Shown here in pieces: positions 17,249 to 25,536 of a stretch of DNA of 64,000 nt. Origin of the DNA: Mucilaginibacter arboris (GTDB taxonomy: Bacteria; Bacteroidota; Bacteroidia; Sphingobacteriales; Sphingobacteriaceae); contig NZ_WPIK01000008.1 of the NCBI RefSeq assembly GCF_009754915.1, forward strand, positions 62,001-126,000, read 5' to 3'. The notes beneath the pieces are model-generated. The model searched no databases. It was not told the DNA's origin and was given only the letters and a program-made list of their open reading frames with translations. The translations under genes and the position numbers were made by a program. The first letter of the stretch is position 1. Each line of letters starts with the position of its first letter.

Positions 17249-18550
17249 ATGCGCTTAAATGAATTTACAAAACATCCTAAAATAGTAATCATTGGTGGTG
17301 GCTTTGGCGGTATCCAATTAGCCAAAACTTTAAAGCATTTAGATGGAGAGGTGCTTTTGATAGACAGGCATAATTATCATACGTTTCAGCCACTGTTGTA
17401 TCAGGTTGCTACAGGAAGCATCCAGGCAGAATCTATTTCATTTCCCCTGCGCAAAATTTTTCATAACCAGGATAACTTGACTGTTATTTATGCTAATGTA
17501 AAAAGCATTGATTCTGCAAACAATACGATAATTACAAGTGACGGTAATGTTTGTTATGATTATCTGGTACTGGCTACCGGTTCTAACACAAATTTTTTCG
17601 GTAACCAGCAGATTGAGCATTATACCATGCCCATGAAAAATGTTACAGAAGCTTTAAACCTCCGCAGTTTAATGCTGCAAAACCTGGAAGCCGCTTTTTT
17701 GGAAGAAGACCCCGATAAAAAACAGGCGTTATTAAATTTTGTGATTGTTGGGGGCGGGCCAACAGGTGTAGAATTATCAGGTTCCCTGGCTGAATTTAGA
17801 AACCATGTTTTGGCGAAAGATTTCCCGGAACACAAAAAAGAAACCATGAAAGTTTACCTGATAGAAGGTAAAACAGAATTGCTTGCAGCTATGTCTGAAG
17901 AAGCTTCTGTACATGCGAAAAAAAACCTGACCGAATTAGGCGTAGAGATTAGCAACGATGTGCATGTAAAAAGTTACGACGGTGAGTTGTTAACGATTGA
18001 TGATGGCCGTACCATCCGTACTAAAAACGTAATATGGGCAGCAGGCGTAAAAGGCGAACTGCCGGAAGGGTTTTCTCCGGGTGCGGTAACAAAAGGTAAC
18101 CGGGTACAAGTAGATACCACGAACCGGGTACATGGTTATGAAAATATTTTTGCCATTGGCGATGCGGCTGCCATGATTACCCTGGACACACCGCAAGGAC
18201 ACCCCGGGGTTGCGCCGGTTGCCATGCAGCAGGGAAAGCATTTAGGGGAAAATCTGATCAGGATAATTAAAGGGGAGCCAACAAAGCCCTTTGTTTATAA
18301 CGATAAAGGTTCGTTGGCAACTATTGGCAGGAACAAAGCCGTTGCAGATTTAGGTAAAATACATTTACATGGTTTTATTGCCTGGCTTATCTGGATATTC
18401 GTCCACCTGATGTCGTTAGTAGGTTTTACCAACCGATTGATTGTGTTTTTAAGCTGGGCTTCCAGCTATCTTACTTATAATGGCGGTAACAGGTTAATTA
18501 TCAGGCGTTTTAATACTAAGGAAATGAAACTTGAAGTAGATAGTGATTAA
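17249..18550 (+). CDS. ndh: Type II NADH dehydrogenase (NDH-2), FAD-dependent
   Basis: Single-subunit, non-proton-pumping NADH:quinone oxidoreductase at the inner face of the membrane. The FAD fold is KIVIIGGGFGGIQLAK near residue 10, the NAD-binding fold is VIVGGGPTGVELSG (about 160-173), and IFAIGDAAA marks the second FAD contact. The C-terminal 60 residues hold a hydrophobic stretch (FIAWLIWIFVHLMSLVGF) that would anchor the protein. The frame is open upstream to 17195, but homology starts at MRLNEFTKHPK, so 17249 is chosen (433 residues). Monocistronic; an exact 12-mer lies upstream at 17164. Confidence 0.9.
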   Translation: MRLNEFTKHPKIVIIGGGFGGIQLAKTLKHLDGEVLLIDRHNYHTFQPLLYQVATGSIQAESISFPLRKIFHNQDNLTVIYANVKSIDSANNTIITSDGNVCYDYLVLATGSNTNFFGNQQIEHYTMPMKNVTEALNLRSLMLQNLEAAFLEEDPDKKQALLNFVIVGGGPTGVELSGSLAEFRNHVLAKDFPEHKKETMKVYLIEGKTELLAAMSEEASVHAKKNLTELGVEISNDVHVKSYDGELLTIDDGRTIRTKNVIWAAGVKGELPEGFSPGAVTKGNRVQVDTTNRVHGYENIFAIGDAAAMITLDTPQGHPGVAPVAMQQGKHLGENLIRIIKGEPTKPFVYNDKGSLATIGRNKAVADLGKIHLHGFIAWLIWIFVHLMSLVGFTNRLIVFLSWASSYLTYNGGNRLIIRRFNTKEMKLEVDSD

Positions 18551-18577
18551 TCAGGTTCTAATTGATGATTTGCTGGT

Positions 18578-21094
18578 TTACTTATCTTTATCAGGTGCTT
18601 CTTTTACCGGCAATTTTTCTGTTTCTTTTTCCGGTGGATAATGCAAATGGAGATTACGCTGCGGAAAAGGTATTTCTATTCCTTCCACATCAAAAGTTTG
18701 GTAAATATCATTTAATACCCTGCTTTTTAGTTCTGCCGATTTACCTAAATCTGCAACCCAAAACAGTATTTGAAAATCAACGGCATTATCACTAAAATTT
18801 TGGATCAACACTGCTGGTCCCGGATCTTTCATCACATCTTCGCGCTTGGTAATTAATTGATAAAGCAGCTTTCGTACCTTGTTTAATTCTGATCCGTAAG
18901 CCACGCGTATAACTAATTCTACACGGCGGTTATTGTTGCTTAACGTCCAGTTTACCAAATGCTGTGAGAGCAAATCGCCATTCGGAACAATAATTTCTGA
19001 ACCATCTCCGGTAGCAATTTTACTGGCGCGGATACCCATTTCTTTTATCGTTCCGGAATGGCCTCCAACTTCAATTACATCACCAATTTGTACGGGTTTT
19101 TCAAAAGCTAAGATCACTCCTGAAACTAAGTTGTTTACAATGGTTTGCAAGCCAAAACCAATGCCTACGCTTAAAGCACCAATAATAATATTGATTTTTT
19201 CTACCGGAATACTGGATGCAATAATGGCCAGTAAAAAGCCTACACCAAATATGGTAAGCTTAACCAGCAGGATAGAAGAGCTGAGTTTGTTTTTACGCGT
19301 GGTGGTAACTGCATGCTGATCGGCAAATTCAAAAAAGTAGGTGATAATTTTAGATAAGGCAGAAGCAATCCAGATAATGATCACAAAAACCAACACATTG
19401 CCAAAGGTAAATTTAGTATCGCCAATGGTATGGTACTGGGTAAGCAACGTGGTAGAAAAATCAACCAGAAAATCAATGATGTTAAAATTTTCTGCCATCC
19501 ATATCAGCCAAAAAATACCTGTAATAAATGTTACGATATTTTGTAACCGGCTTTGCAGGGTTTTATAATCAAAGTAAGAAGGTTCGTTATCGCTTGATTT
19601 ATCTCCTTCCAGATGCAAAAATATTGCTTCCATAATCACCCTGACAAACACATACAAACTTATTGCTTGCCACAGGCCTGATAAAGCAGTAACACCAAGC
19701 AGTTTTGCTATACTAAAACGGCCAGCCAGGTTTAGTAATAATGATGCAACCTGCATCGCCATAAAAATCCTTAAAAAAAGAAAATACCTGGCCGGAAGTA
19801 CCAAATCTGTTTTTTTAAGTGATTTTAAAAAAGAAATACAGCCCACAAGACAAATAATACTTAGCAGAAAAATGGCAATCCGGTCTGTATAACAAACTTT
19901 TATAAACAGGTTGCTGATATCATAAAAAATTGTTAACCCAACAATTAGCAGCCAGTAGCGGAACAAGCTTTTAGGCCACAGGGTACGCAATAAAATGCCC
20001 GTAGAAATTAACAGAATGAACATTACTGCTTCTACAAAAATTACCGGCGGATGATCATAAAAGAAAGTGGTAATTACACAGGAAACAACAAGCGACGAAA
20101 GGAACGGATGTTTTGGAACAAAATCTGCCTGGTTAAAAATTTCTCCGGCTTCTATATTGTTTTTCCTGATTTTTTTAAGGCTGCGGATTACCCAATAAAA
20201 AAAGGCTGCTAAAAGAAGTATGCCATACAGATGAATATCATAATTGCTGATGGCAAAGTAAAGAAGCAGCCTTTTGTTCATCTTCAGGGTTTCCTGCCAG
20301 GCATAGCTTAAACTGTTTAGATATTCCGAAGGTTTAGATTGCCAGAGGTAAGGATACTCTTTGCTGATTGCTTTTTCTGCAAACTTGTCCAGGATCTCGT
20401 TGATCTGGTTTTTATAGTCTGCAATTTTGATGTAATTCTGTACTACACGGTTTTGCAGCAGGCCAATATTTAAAAGTTTTTGCCTGCTGATGCCTTGCAG
20501 TTTATTAAACTTTGTATTGAGAACGGTCCATTGTTCTAAATACTGTTTTTGCAGTGCATTTTCTGAAGGGATGTAATTTAAAGAAGAATCGCTCTTAAAT
20601 TCCTGGATGCGGCTTTGGATTTTTATTAAACGTGCATTTCTTTCCGAAAGCTTTTCCTGCCAGTCGTCCAGGCGGTCTTCAATATGGGTTAATATATCCC
20701 TGACCGCATATAAATAACGCAGCGTGCTGGACTTATCATTATTGTTTACTGTTTCTTTAACAATTTTAATTCCGCGTTCCAGGCGCGGCAGTCCGTTGCT
20801 AATTTCCAGCGTATCAATTCCTTTTGCTAAGGCACTATTAATTTCATTAAAAGCAGCGGTGTAATACTCAATCTTATCTAAAAGGTGATTGATGGAGGTA
20901 TCAGACTTTTTTGCTTTATGAAGCAGCGAATCCCGGTATTTTAAAGCAAACTTTAACGAGTCACTTTGAACAGTAAGCGTTTTTTTTTGCTTTTGAGCGA
21001 TTGAAGCCTCTGCAAAAAAGAAAGAAAAGGCAATCAGCAACAATAAGGTTACCTTTGCTTTGCTTATTTTAATGTTATAAAAACAGTATGGCAT
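18578..21094 (-). CDS. MscS family mechanosensitive channel, large
   Basis: A large MscS-type channel or osmotic safety valve of the inner membrane. After a signal peptide (ending FFFAEASIAQ) come about 250 periplasmic residues with helical, coiled-coil character, then eight or more membrane segments, and the MscS core: pore helix IIIGALSVGIGFGLQTIVNNLVSG followed by the beta domain KPVQIGDVIEVGG and IIVPNGDLLSQHLVNWT. Length 838 is in the range of the MscK/YbiO-like subgroup. The open frame reaches 21133, but ATG 21094 begins the signal peptide. Three 12-mer relatives lie within the gene (18595, 20210, 21078). Confidence 0.88.
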   Translation of the reverse strand: MPYCFYNIKISKAKVTLLLLIAFSFFFAEASIAQKQKKTLTVQSDSLKFALKYRDSLLHKAKKSDTSINHLLDKIEYYTAAFNEINSALAKGIDTLEISNGLPRLERGIKIVKETVNNNDKSSTLRYLYAVRDILTHIEDRLDDWQEKLSERNARLIKIQSRIQEFKSDSSLNYIPSENALQKQYLEQWTVLNTKFNKLQGISRQKLLNIGLLQNRVVQNYIKIADYKNQINEILDKFAEKAISKEYPYLWQSKPSEYLNSLSYAWQETLKMNKRLLLYFAISNYDIHLYGILLLAAFFYWVIRSLKKIRKNNIEAGEIFNQADFVPKHPFLSSLVVSCVITTFFYDHPPVIFVEAVMFILLISTGILLRTLWPKSLFRYWLLIVGLTIFYDISNLFIKVCYTDRIAIFLLSIICLVGCISFLKSLKKTDLVLPARYFLFLRIFMAMQVASLLLNLAGRFSIAKLLGVTALSGLWQAISLYVFVRVIMEAIFLHLEGDKSSDNEPSYFDYKTLQSRLQNIVTFITGIFWLIWMAENFNIIDFLVDFSTTLLTQYHTIGDTKFTFGNVLVFVIIIWIASALSKIITYFFEFADQHAVTTTRKNKLSSSILLVKLTIFGVGFLLAIIASSIPVEKINIIIGALSVGIGFGLQTIVNNLVSGVILAFEKPVQIGDVIEVGGHSGTIKEMGIRASKIATGDGSEIIVPNGDLLSQHLVNWTLSNNNRRVELVIRVAYGSELNKVRKLLYQLITKREDVMKDPGPAVLIQNFSDNAVDFQILFWVADLGKSAELKSRVLNDIYQTFDVEGIEIPFPQRNLHLHYPPEKETEKLPVKEAPDKDK

Positions 21095-21150
21095 TTTATC
21101 AAATTTGGGCGGGTAAGTTTTATCCCCGCGCAAATTTAAAATAAGAGAAC

Positions 21151-21600
21151 TTAGGACCGGCGTTTAAAACCTTCAAACTCCATCATTTTTCTTTTTTCTG
21201 CTTCGGGGATAGGAATTGATTTATACGCGTTATAATCATAATGGATACAAACGGTTTGGCCAGTTGTACAAACCTGTTCTTCGCCTGTTTCTGTCAATTT
21301 TACAATTACGTATTCCATATCAAAACTACTGTTGCCAATTCTGGAAGTGCGCACATAGCAAAAAATCTGGTCGTAAAGCTTTAACGGTTTCAAATAATTG
21401 ATTTCAGATTTTCCCAAAATAATATTGGTTTCGTTCCAGTTCCACTGAATAATTTGCTGCCAGTAATTGGTCCTTGCAATTTCAAAATAAGTTAAGTAAA
21501 CAGCATTGTTCACATGCCCGAAGCCATCTAAATCAGAAAATCGGATGTAAATAGGGGTTTTAAACTTGTAATTTTGGAGTATTCCTGTCATTTTTGTCAA
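21151..21600 (-). CDS. Acyl-CoA thioesterase, 4HBT/YbgC-like hotdog fold
   Basis: Hydrolyses acyl-CoA thioesters; the physiological substrate is unknown. RFSDLDGFGHVNNAVYLTYFE (about residues 20-40) holds the catalytic aspartate of 4-hydroxybenzoyl-CoA-type thioesterases, and the long helix plus beta-sheet complete a single hotdog domain in about 149 residues. ATG 21591 is an equally good start. It lies 57 bases upstream of the mechanosensitive channel start and may be cotranscribed with it. Confidence 0.85.
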   Translation of the reverse strand: MTKMTGILQNYKFKTPIYIRFSDLDGFGHVNNAVYLTYFEIARTNYWQQIIQWNWNETNIILGKSEINYLKPLKLYDQIFCYVRTSRIGNSSFDMEYVIVKLTETGEEQVCTTGQTVCIHYDYNAYKSIPIPEAEKRKMMEFEGFKRRS

Positions 21601-21725
21601 TATGTCTTATTAAAAATAATATTAACGCCATTGTGTCATGCAATAAACGTTTTTTTGCTGCTGGTATATAGTTTGAATAATAGGTTTTCAGAAGTTAAAT
21701 AAACAAAAAATTAATAGATAAAGCG

Positions 21726-22166
21726 ATGACACTTGTAAAATTTAATCCTGCAAAAAACACAGCATCCGTTAACCCATGGTTTACTGATGTATTTGAATCA
21801 GTTTTTAATGATTCTGTTTTAACTGATCGTTTAGTTTCCCGCGTACCGGCAGTTAACATTGCAGAAAGCGATGCCGACTTTCAGATAGAATTAGCTGTAC
21901 CGGGATTGAAAAAAGAAGATTTTAAGATCAGCGTTGATAAAAATATTTTAAGTATATCTGCTGAAAAGAAAAATGAAAATAACCAGGAAGGTAAAAAATT
22001 CAGCAAACGCGAGTTCAGCTATACTTCTTTTGTAAGAAGTTTTACTTTGCCTGATACCATTGATCATGCAAAAATTGATGCTGCTTATGTGGATGGCATC
22101 CTGAAACTGACAATTGCTAAAAAAGAAGAAGCAAAAGTACAGTCAAGAGAAATTGCTGTACAGTAA
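21726..22166 (+). CDS. Hsp20 family small heat shock protein
   Basis: Holdase chaperone of 146 residues. The alpha-crystallin domain runs from PAVNIAESDADFQIELAVPG (about residue 42) to VDGILKLTIAKKE (about 125), including the VPGLKKEDFKISV strand pair and the conserved A-x-x-x-n-G-I-L motif. The C-terminal tail is short, without a clear IxI motif (REIAVQ). Monocistronic with its own terminator 50 bases downstream. Confidence 0.93.
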   Translation: MTLVKFNPAKNTASVNPWFTDVFESVFNDSVLTDRLVSRVPAVNIAESDADFQIELAVPGLKKEDFKISVDKNILSISAEKKNENNQEGKKFSKREFSYTSFVRSFTLPDTIDHAKIDAAYVDGILKLTIAKKEEAKVQSREIAVQ

Positions 22167-22216
22167 TCAGAAAATAAAATACGTTTTTTTAGTTGGTTGA
22201 TAGTTAAGTTTGATGA

Positions 22217-22253
22217 AAGGGTTTGCTTTTAAAAAAAGCAGGCCCTTTTTTTT
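22217..22253 (+). terminator. Intrinsic terminator of the Hsp20 gene
   Basis: AAGGGTTTGCTTT pairs with AAAGCAGGCCCTT (two wobble pairs) around an A-rich loop, followed by a run of eight or more T. Confidence 0.85.
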
Positions 22254-23159
22254 ATTGCCACTATAGTTAAGGGCTTGTTTAATCTTATTTAACCTGTTTT
22301 TTACTTCTTTTATCGGGCAAAAATCTTTGAATCCTGCAATTATTTATCAAAAGATAATTTAAACACAAACTTTTTAATGATAAAAGAAGCATTGTGATTT
22401 TTTATGTTATAAATTTAAACAGGCCCTAAGTTTAATATTGAACTTGTTTAAACTTTTTTTTCTGGCCCTCTTTTTTTTGGGTTGATGCTTCTTTTATCGC
22501 TTAAAAATATTAACCGCTGGTTTTTAATTTCTGTAGTTGATGTTTCTTTTATCACCTCAAAAATGTTAGGGCCTGTTTAAATTTTGTCCTTTTGTTTTGA
22601 TGCCCCTTTTATGCCATGATTTTTTAAATGTTTTGTGGTTTTGTGGTTTTGGCTAAAGCCTGTTGCCGCTTATCCTTTGTCCACGGCCTGAAGGCCGTGG
22701 CAACGGCCAATTAGAACATGGCCCGGGCGTCCTGTCCGCACAGGGCAATCCAGCATTGGTAAACAAAGGTTGTCGTAAAAACACACTTTAAAATTGCCAC
22801 GGCCTAAAGGCCGTGGGTTGGTAGAAACACAGGGAGCGGCTTTAGCCAAAAAAAGAAGCATACAAAAAATTGCGGAATAAATTTTAAACAGGCCTTAATG
22901 CTCAGGTTTTGATTTTTAGGCTGATGCTTCTTTTATCACCTAAAAATGTTGGTCGTTGTTTTTTTGATTATTCAAATGCAGGAAAACACCAATTTTTATC
23001 CGGTAAAAGAAGCATGGGCACGGTCCTGAACCTATCGAAGGGCCTTGTAACTATTTAAACGAAGCCTAAAAGTTTAAACAACTTAATTATAAGTTAATGT
23101 TAAAAAATTAAACATAAAAAAAATAATGCTGTTGTTACAGAAACCAACATTTCAACAAA
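22254..23159. repeat. Gene-free, repeat-rich stretch
   Basis: About 900 bases without a supported gene. It contains exact 12-mers at 22381, 22485, 22924 and 23004, degraded copies at 22540, 22600 and 22849, two copies of the GTTTAAAC/T-rich/12-mer composite unit (22441-22513 and about 22885-22950), the MITE-like element at 22647-22851, and CCTGAACCTATCGAAGGGCC near 23025. A 63-codon minus-strand frame inside the MITE is not credible as a gene. The final 100 bases are AT-rich leader to the lipoprotein gene. Confidence 0.8.
22647..22851. mobile_element. MITE-like or REP-type element with terminal inverted repeats (205 bp)
   Basis: TTTTGGCTAAAGCC (22647-22660) is the exact inverse of GGCTTTAGCCAAAA (22838-22851). 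Inside are two near-identical palindromes, CCACGGCCTGAAGGCCGTGG (22681-22700) and CCACGGCCTAAAGGCCGTGG (22797-22816). The element is visibly richer in G and C than its surroundings and codes for nothing plausible. It may be mobilised in trans by a transposase elsewhere; none is in the window. Confidence 0.7.
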
Positions 23160-23567
23160 ATGAAAAAATCGAATTTAATTATGCTTGCTATTGCTGCATC
23201 GTGCAGCTTTGTGGCCTGCAACTCTAACAAAAGCACGAGTAGCACATCAGATTCTTCTGCAACAACATCTACCGGAAGTTCTACAGATACAAGTGCCGCC
23301 AGCTCTGGCAGCAGTACAAACGGAACAGGTTCCGGAGCCGGAACGGGTACAACTACCGGCGGAAGCGGAACTAACACTGGCGGGACCAGTACCGGAACAG
23401 GTGCCGGTGCCGGAAATGGATCTGGTAACGGAGCAAACGGAACCGGGACAAACGGAACCGGGACAAATGGAACTGGGAACGGTTCTACAGGGACAGGAAC
23501 AAACGGAACTGGAACCGGTACCGGATCAGGGACGGGCAGCGGATCTGGTTCAGGAACAAGGCCATAA
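23160..23567 (+). CDS. Low-complexity Gly/Thr/Ser-rich lipoprotein
   Basis: 135 residues: signal peptide MKKSNLIMLAIAASCSFVAC with a lipobox ending at Cys20, then a Ser/Thr-rich segment and about 90 residues built almost only from Gly, Thr, Ser, Asn and Ala. Short tandem DNA repeats occur, for example a 15-base unit GGAACCGGGACAAAC repeated around 23436-23480, so length variation between strains is likely. No folded domain is present. It would be membrane-anchored, probably surface or periplasmic and perhaps a flexible spacer or O-glycosylated. A strong hairpin terminator follows 24 bases later. Confidence 0.75.
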   Translation: MKKSNLIMLAIAASCSFVACNSNKSTSSTSDSSATTSTGSSTDTSAASSGSSTNGTGSGAGTGTTTGGSGTNTGGTSTGTGAGAGNGSGNGANGTGTNGTGTNGTGNGSTGTGTNGTGTGTGSGTGSGSGSGTRP

Positions 23568-23590
23568 TTATCTGGCTTTTAGCAAAAATA

Positions 23591-23621
23591 AAAAGGTTAC
23601 CTCAAAAGGGTAACCTTTTTG
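23591..23621. terminator. Strong bidirectional intrinsic terminator
   Basis: AAAAGGTTACC (23591-23601) pairs perfectly with GGTAACCTTTT (23609-23619) around a seven-base loop, with T-rich flanks on both strands. Confidence 0.9.
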
Positions 23622-23730
23622 ATATTTAGGTTGTTTAAACTTTTGGGTACCAATTTAAATTTGATCCTCCGGCATGCTTGGGTTTGATGCCCATGCTTCT
23701 TTTACCGGGTAAAAATTGGTGTTTACATTT

Positions 23731-23783
23731 AATCACTAATTGACCTATAAGGTTTTGAAAACCTTATAGGTCAATTAGTGATT
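23731..23783. repeat. Perfect 53-nt palindrome (hairpin), copy 2
   Basis: The arm 23734-23756 is the exact reverse complement of 23758-23780 around one G, extended by three further pairs. Compared with copy 1 (4337-4385), one position differs in the left arm (A to T) and its partner differs in the right arm (T to A), a compensatory pair. Confidence 0.85.
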
Positions 23784-23855
23784 GGTTAATATTTTTAGCT
23801 GATAAAAGAAGCATCGCCCCTAAAAACAAAACCTAACGACAACATTTTTAGGCGA

Positions 23856-23867
23856 TAAAAGAAGCAT
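23856..23867 (+). repeat. Dispersed 12-mer TAAAAGAAGCAT: reference copy and full list
   Basis: Exact copies on the plus strand start at 4238, 4453, 4614, 8714, 17164, 22381, 23004, 23803, 23856, 24728, 28040, 32532 and 54043. Exact copies on the minus strand (read as ATGCTTCTTTTA) start at 1575, 3268, 4308, 4524, 14435, 15187, 15842, 22485, 22924, 23693, 27964, 41608, 46000, 46752, 48574, 55840 and 62693. TAAAAGAAGTAT copies: 10340, 20210, 24401, 31164, 42875, 53140 and, reversed, 33963, 38914, 40823, 49622, 50178. TAAAAACAG(C/T)AT copies: 9201, 10066, 12848, 13874, 21078, 41932, 43964, 47997, 54962 and, reversed, 54623. Other near matches: 8750, 11022, 18595, 22540, 22849, 49412, 61649. Counted by eye; a few may be missed. 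Confidence 0.9.
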
Positions 23868-23945
23868 CGGCCCCAAAAAAAGAAGGCCAGAAAAAAAGTT
23901 TAAACAACTTCATTATACTGTTTGATTAATTGAATTTGAAAAAAA

Positions 23946-24707
23946 TCAGAATAACAAATCAAAATTGTACTTCAACTGCCGGTAAACGGCCCGGACAAAA
24001 GCGATGGCGTAATTTTCACTTTGTGTCCAGTTGCTGCGGCTCATAGTGCTTGGTTCATTTGCTGGGTTTATTTGTTTAAATAAACCTTTGTAATCATCAT
24101 AAAATAAAGCTTTGCCTTTGTTTTTGATGAAAGAAACGCACATTTTATATTCGGTTTTATCGCCTTTTAAACCCTCGGCATAACGGCCGAACTTGTTGAA
24201 AAACGAACTGCGCCGTACATGAGGATGGTCGCTGTAATAATAAATTTTTTTATAGTTGGTAAACCAGGGCTTGATCAGCATTTCAGAAAATCCTTTTTTA
24301 TAGGGTTTTAAGTAAGGATATTTAAGGTAAGCATAGAACCTGACCAAATCTAATTTTGGATCTTCCTTCAAAAACTGCATGGCATCCAAAAAATGTTCGG
24401 TAAAAGAAGTATCAGGCTCAAAATCTTCCTGGATATATAAGGTATAAGGTGTTTTTACTGCATCCTGGCCTTTGTTGATGTTGTTGCCCAAACCTTTGTT
24501 TTCGGGAGAAGTAATTAGATCGAAGTTAAACTTTTGCTGTAGTTTTTTTACAGCTTTTAAGTGCTCCGGCTTGCTTCCGTCATCAGAAATAACGGTCCCG
24601 CCAAAAGTACATTCCTGATTTTTAAAAGTATTCAGCAAATGTTCGAGCGAACGGCTGCGGTTATAGTGTGTAACCAGCAAAGTAACCTGCGGAAAATGAT
24701 AAGCCAT
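23946..24707 (-). CDS. Family 2-like glycosyltransferase
   Basis: 253 residues with a GT-A nucleotide-sugar fold: VTLLVTHYNRSRSLEHLLNTF at the N-terminus, VISDDGSKPEH for the donor site, and YTLYIQEDFEP, where QED stands in place of the usual DxD. No membrane segment. It is the third of three consecutive glycosyltransferase genes and is a clear paralogue of the gene just upstream (about half the residues identical by eye, including GLGNNINKGQDAV and YYYSDHPH-RRSSFF). Probably builds a surface glycan; sugar unknown. Confidence 0.82.
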   Translation of the reverse strand: MAYHFPQVTLLVTHYNRSRSLEHLLNTFKNQECTFGGTVISDDGSKPEHLKAVKKLQQKFNFDLITSPENKGLGNNINKGQDAVKTPYTLYIQEDFEPDTSFTEHFLDAMQFLKEDPKLDLVRFYAYLKYPYLKPYKKGFSEMLIKPWFTNYKKIYYYSDHPHVRRSSFFNKFGRYAEGLKGDKTEYKMCVSFIKNKGKALFYDDYKGLFKQINPANEPSTMSRSNWTQSENYAIAFVRAVYRQLKYNFDLLF

Positions 24708-24738
24708 CGATATAAATTTTTAGGGGATAAAAGAAGCA

Positions 24739-25524
24739 TCAGTTTTGGGCAAGAAATAAATCCAAATGGCCTTTTAAAAGCTTGATCTTGAGATAAAAAG
24801 ACCGGATAACCAAAGTTAAAATGTTCTTGTTTTGCCGCCAGCTGCTGCGCTTCATGGTACTGGGTTCTGCCGTTGTATTGCGCTGATCAAAAAGTGTGTT
24901 GAAATCATTATAAAACAGTCCTTTGCCTTTATGTTTTAAAAACGAAATAGCCATTTTGTATTCGGTTAAATCACCCTTGATACCTTCCGGGTAACGCCCG
25001 AATTTTGTGAAAAAGGAACTGCGCCGCAAATGAGGATGATCGCTGTAATAATAAAACTTTAAGTGATTGATGGTACGGCGACTAAAAATCATTTCGGAAA
25101 ATCCATGCCGATAAGGTTTTAAGTAAGGATAAGAAAAGTAAGCGTAAAACCTGACAATATCCAGCGTTTTATTGCTTTGCATCAGTTCGAGTGCATTTTT
25201 AAAATGAGTGCCGAAACCTGCAATCGGTACAAAATCTTCCTGAACGTACAAAGTGTAAGGCTTGCTTACTGCATCCTGCCCTTTATTAATATTGTTCCCC
25301 AAACCTCTGTTATGTTCAGCACAAATCAACTTAAAACCATACTGTTTTTGCAGCTCTTTTATTTTGTTTTGATGCTCCGGCAGGCTGGCGTCGTCCGAAA
25401 CAATAATTTCTCCGAAAGTACATTCCTGTTCTTTAAAAGCCTGCAACAGCCTTTCTAAAGACTGGCTTCTGTTGTAATGTGTAATCAGTAAAGAAACTTC
25501 TTTAAAAGAATGTGTGCCAGCCAT
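24739..25524 (-). CDS. Family 2-like glycosyltransferase (paralogue)
   Basis: 261 residues, the same architecture as the downstream gene: VSLLITHYNRSQSLERLL, VSDDASLPEH, LYVQEDFVP and the shared FYYYSDHPHLRRSSFF block near residue 160. The two genes almost certainly arose by tandem duplication and have since diverged at both ends. The stop codon overlaps an exact 12-mer copy at 24728-24739. Operon with the GT2 gene 12 bases upstream. Confidence 0.82.
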   Translation of the reverse strand: MAGTHSFKEVSLLITHYNRSQSLERLLQAFKEQECTFGEIIVSDDASLPEHQNKIKELQKQYGFKLICAEHNRGLGNNINKGQDAVSKPYTLYVQEDFVPIAGFGTHFKNALELMQSNKTLDIVRFYAYFSYPYLKPYRHGFSEMIFSRRTINHLKFYYYSDHPHLRRSSFFTKFGRYPEGIKGDLTEYKMAISFLKHKGKGLFYNDFNTLFDQRNTTAEPSTMKRSSWRQNKNILTLVIRSFYLKIKLLKGHLDLFLAQN

Positions 25525-25536
25525 TTAAATTAATTT

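Larger units (their letters stand above)
23622..23945. repeat. Repeat-rich intergenic region with palindrome and three 12-mers
   Basis: No gene is visible. Exact 12-mers lie at 23693 (reverse), 23803 and 23856 (forward). The copies at 23803 and 23856 are each preceded by ATTTTTA and GCTGA or GGCGA. The GTTTAAAC composite unit is present in both orientations (23632 and about 23868-23910). GGGTAAAAATTGGTGTTTAC beside the palindrome is shared with the region at 4389. Confidence 0.8.

Noticed and set aside
22670-22861. Minus-strand open frame of 63 codons in the repeat region
   Set aside because: It lies entirely inside the MITE-like element and across its palindromes; composition is not protein-like.
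23185-23613. Alternative frame through the lipoprotein gene
   Set aside because: Low-complexity DNA keeps all frames open; only the chosen frame has a signal peptide and lipobox.
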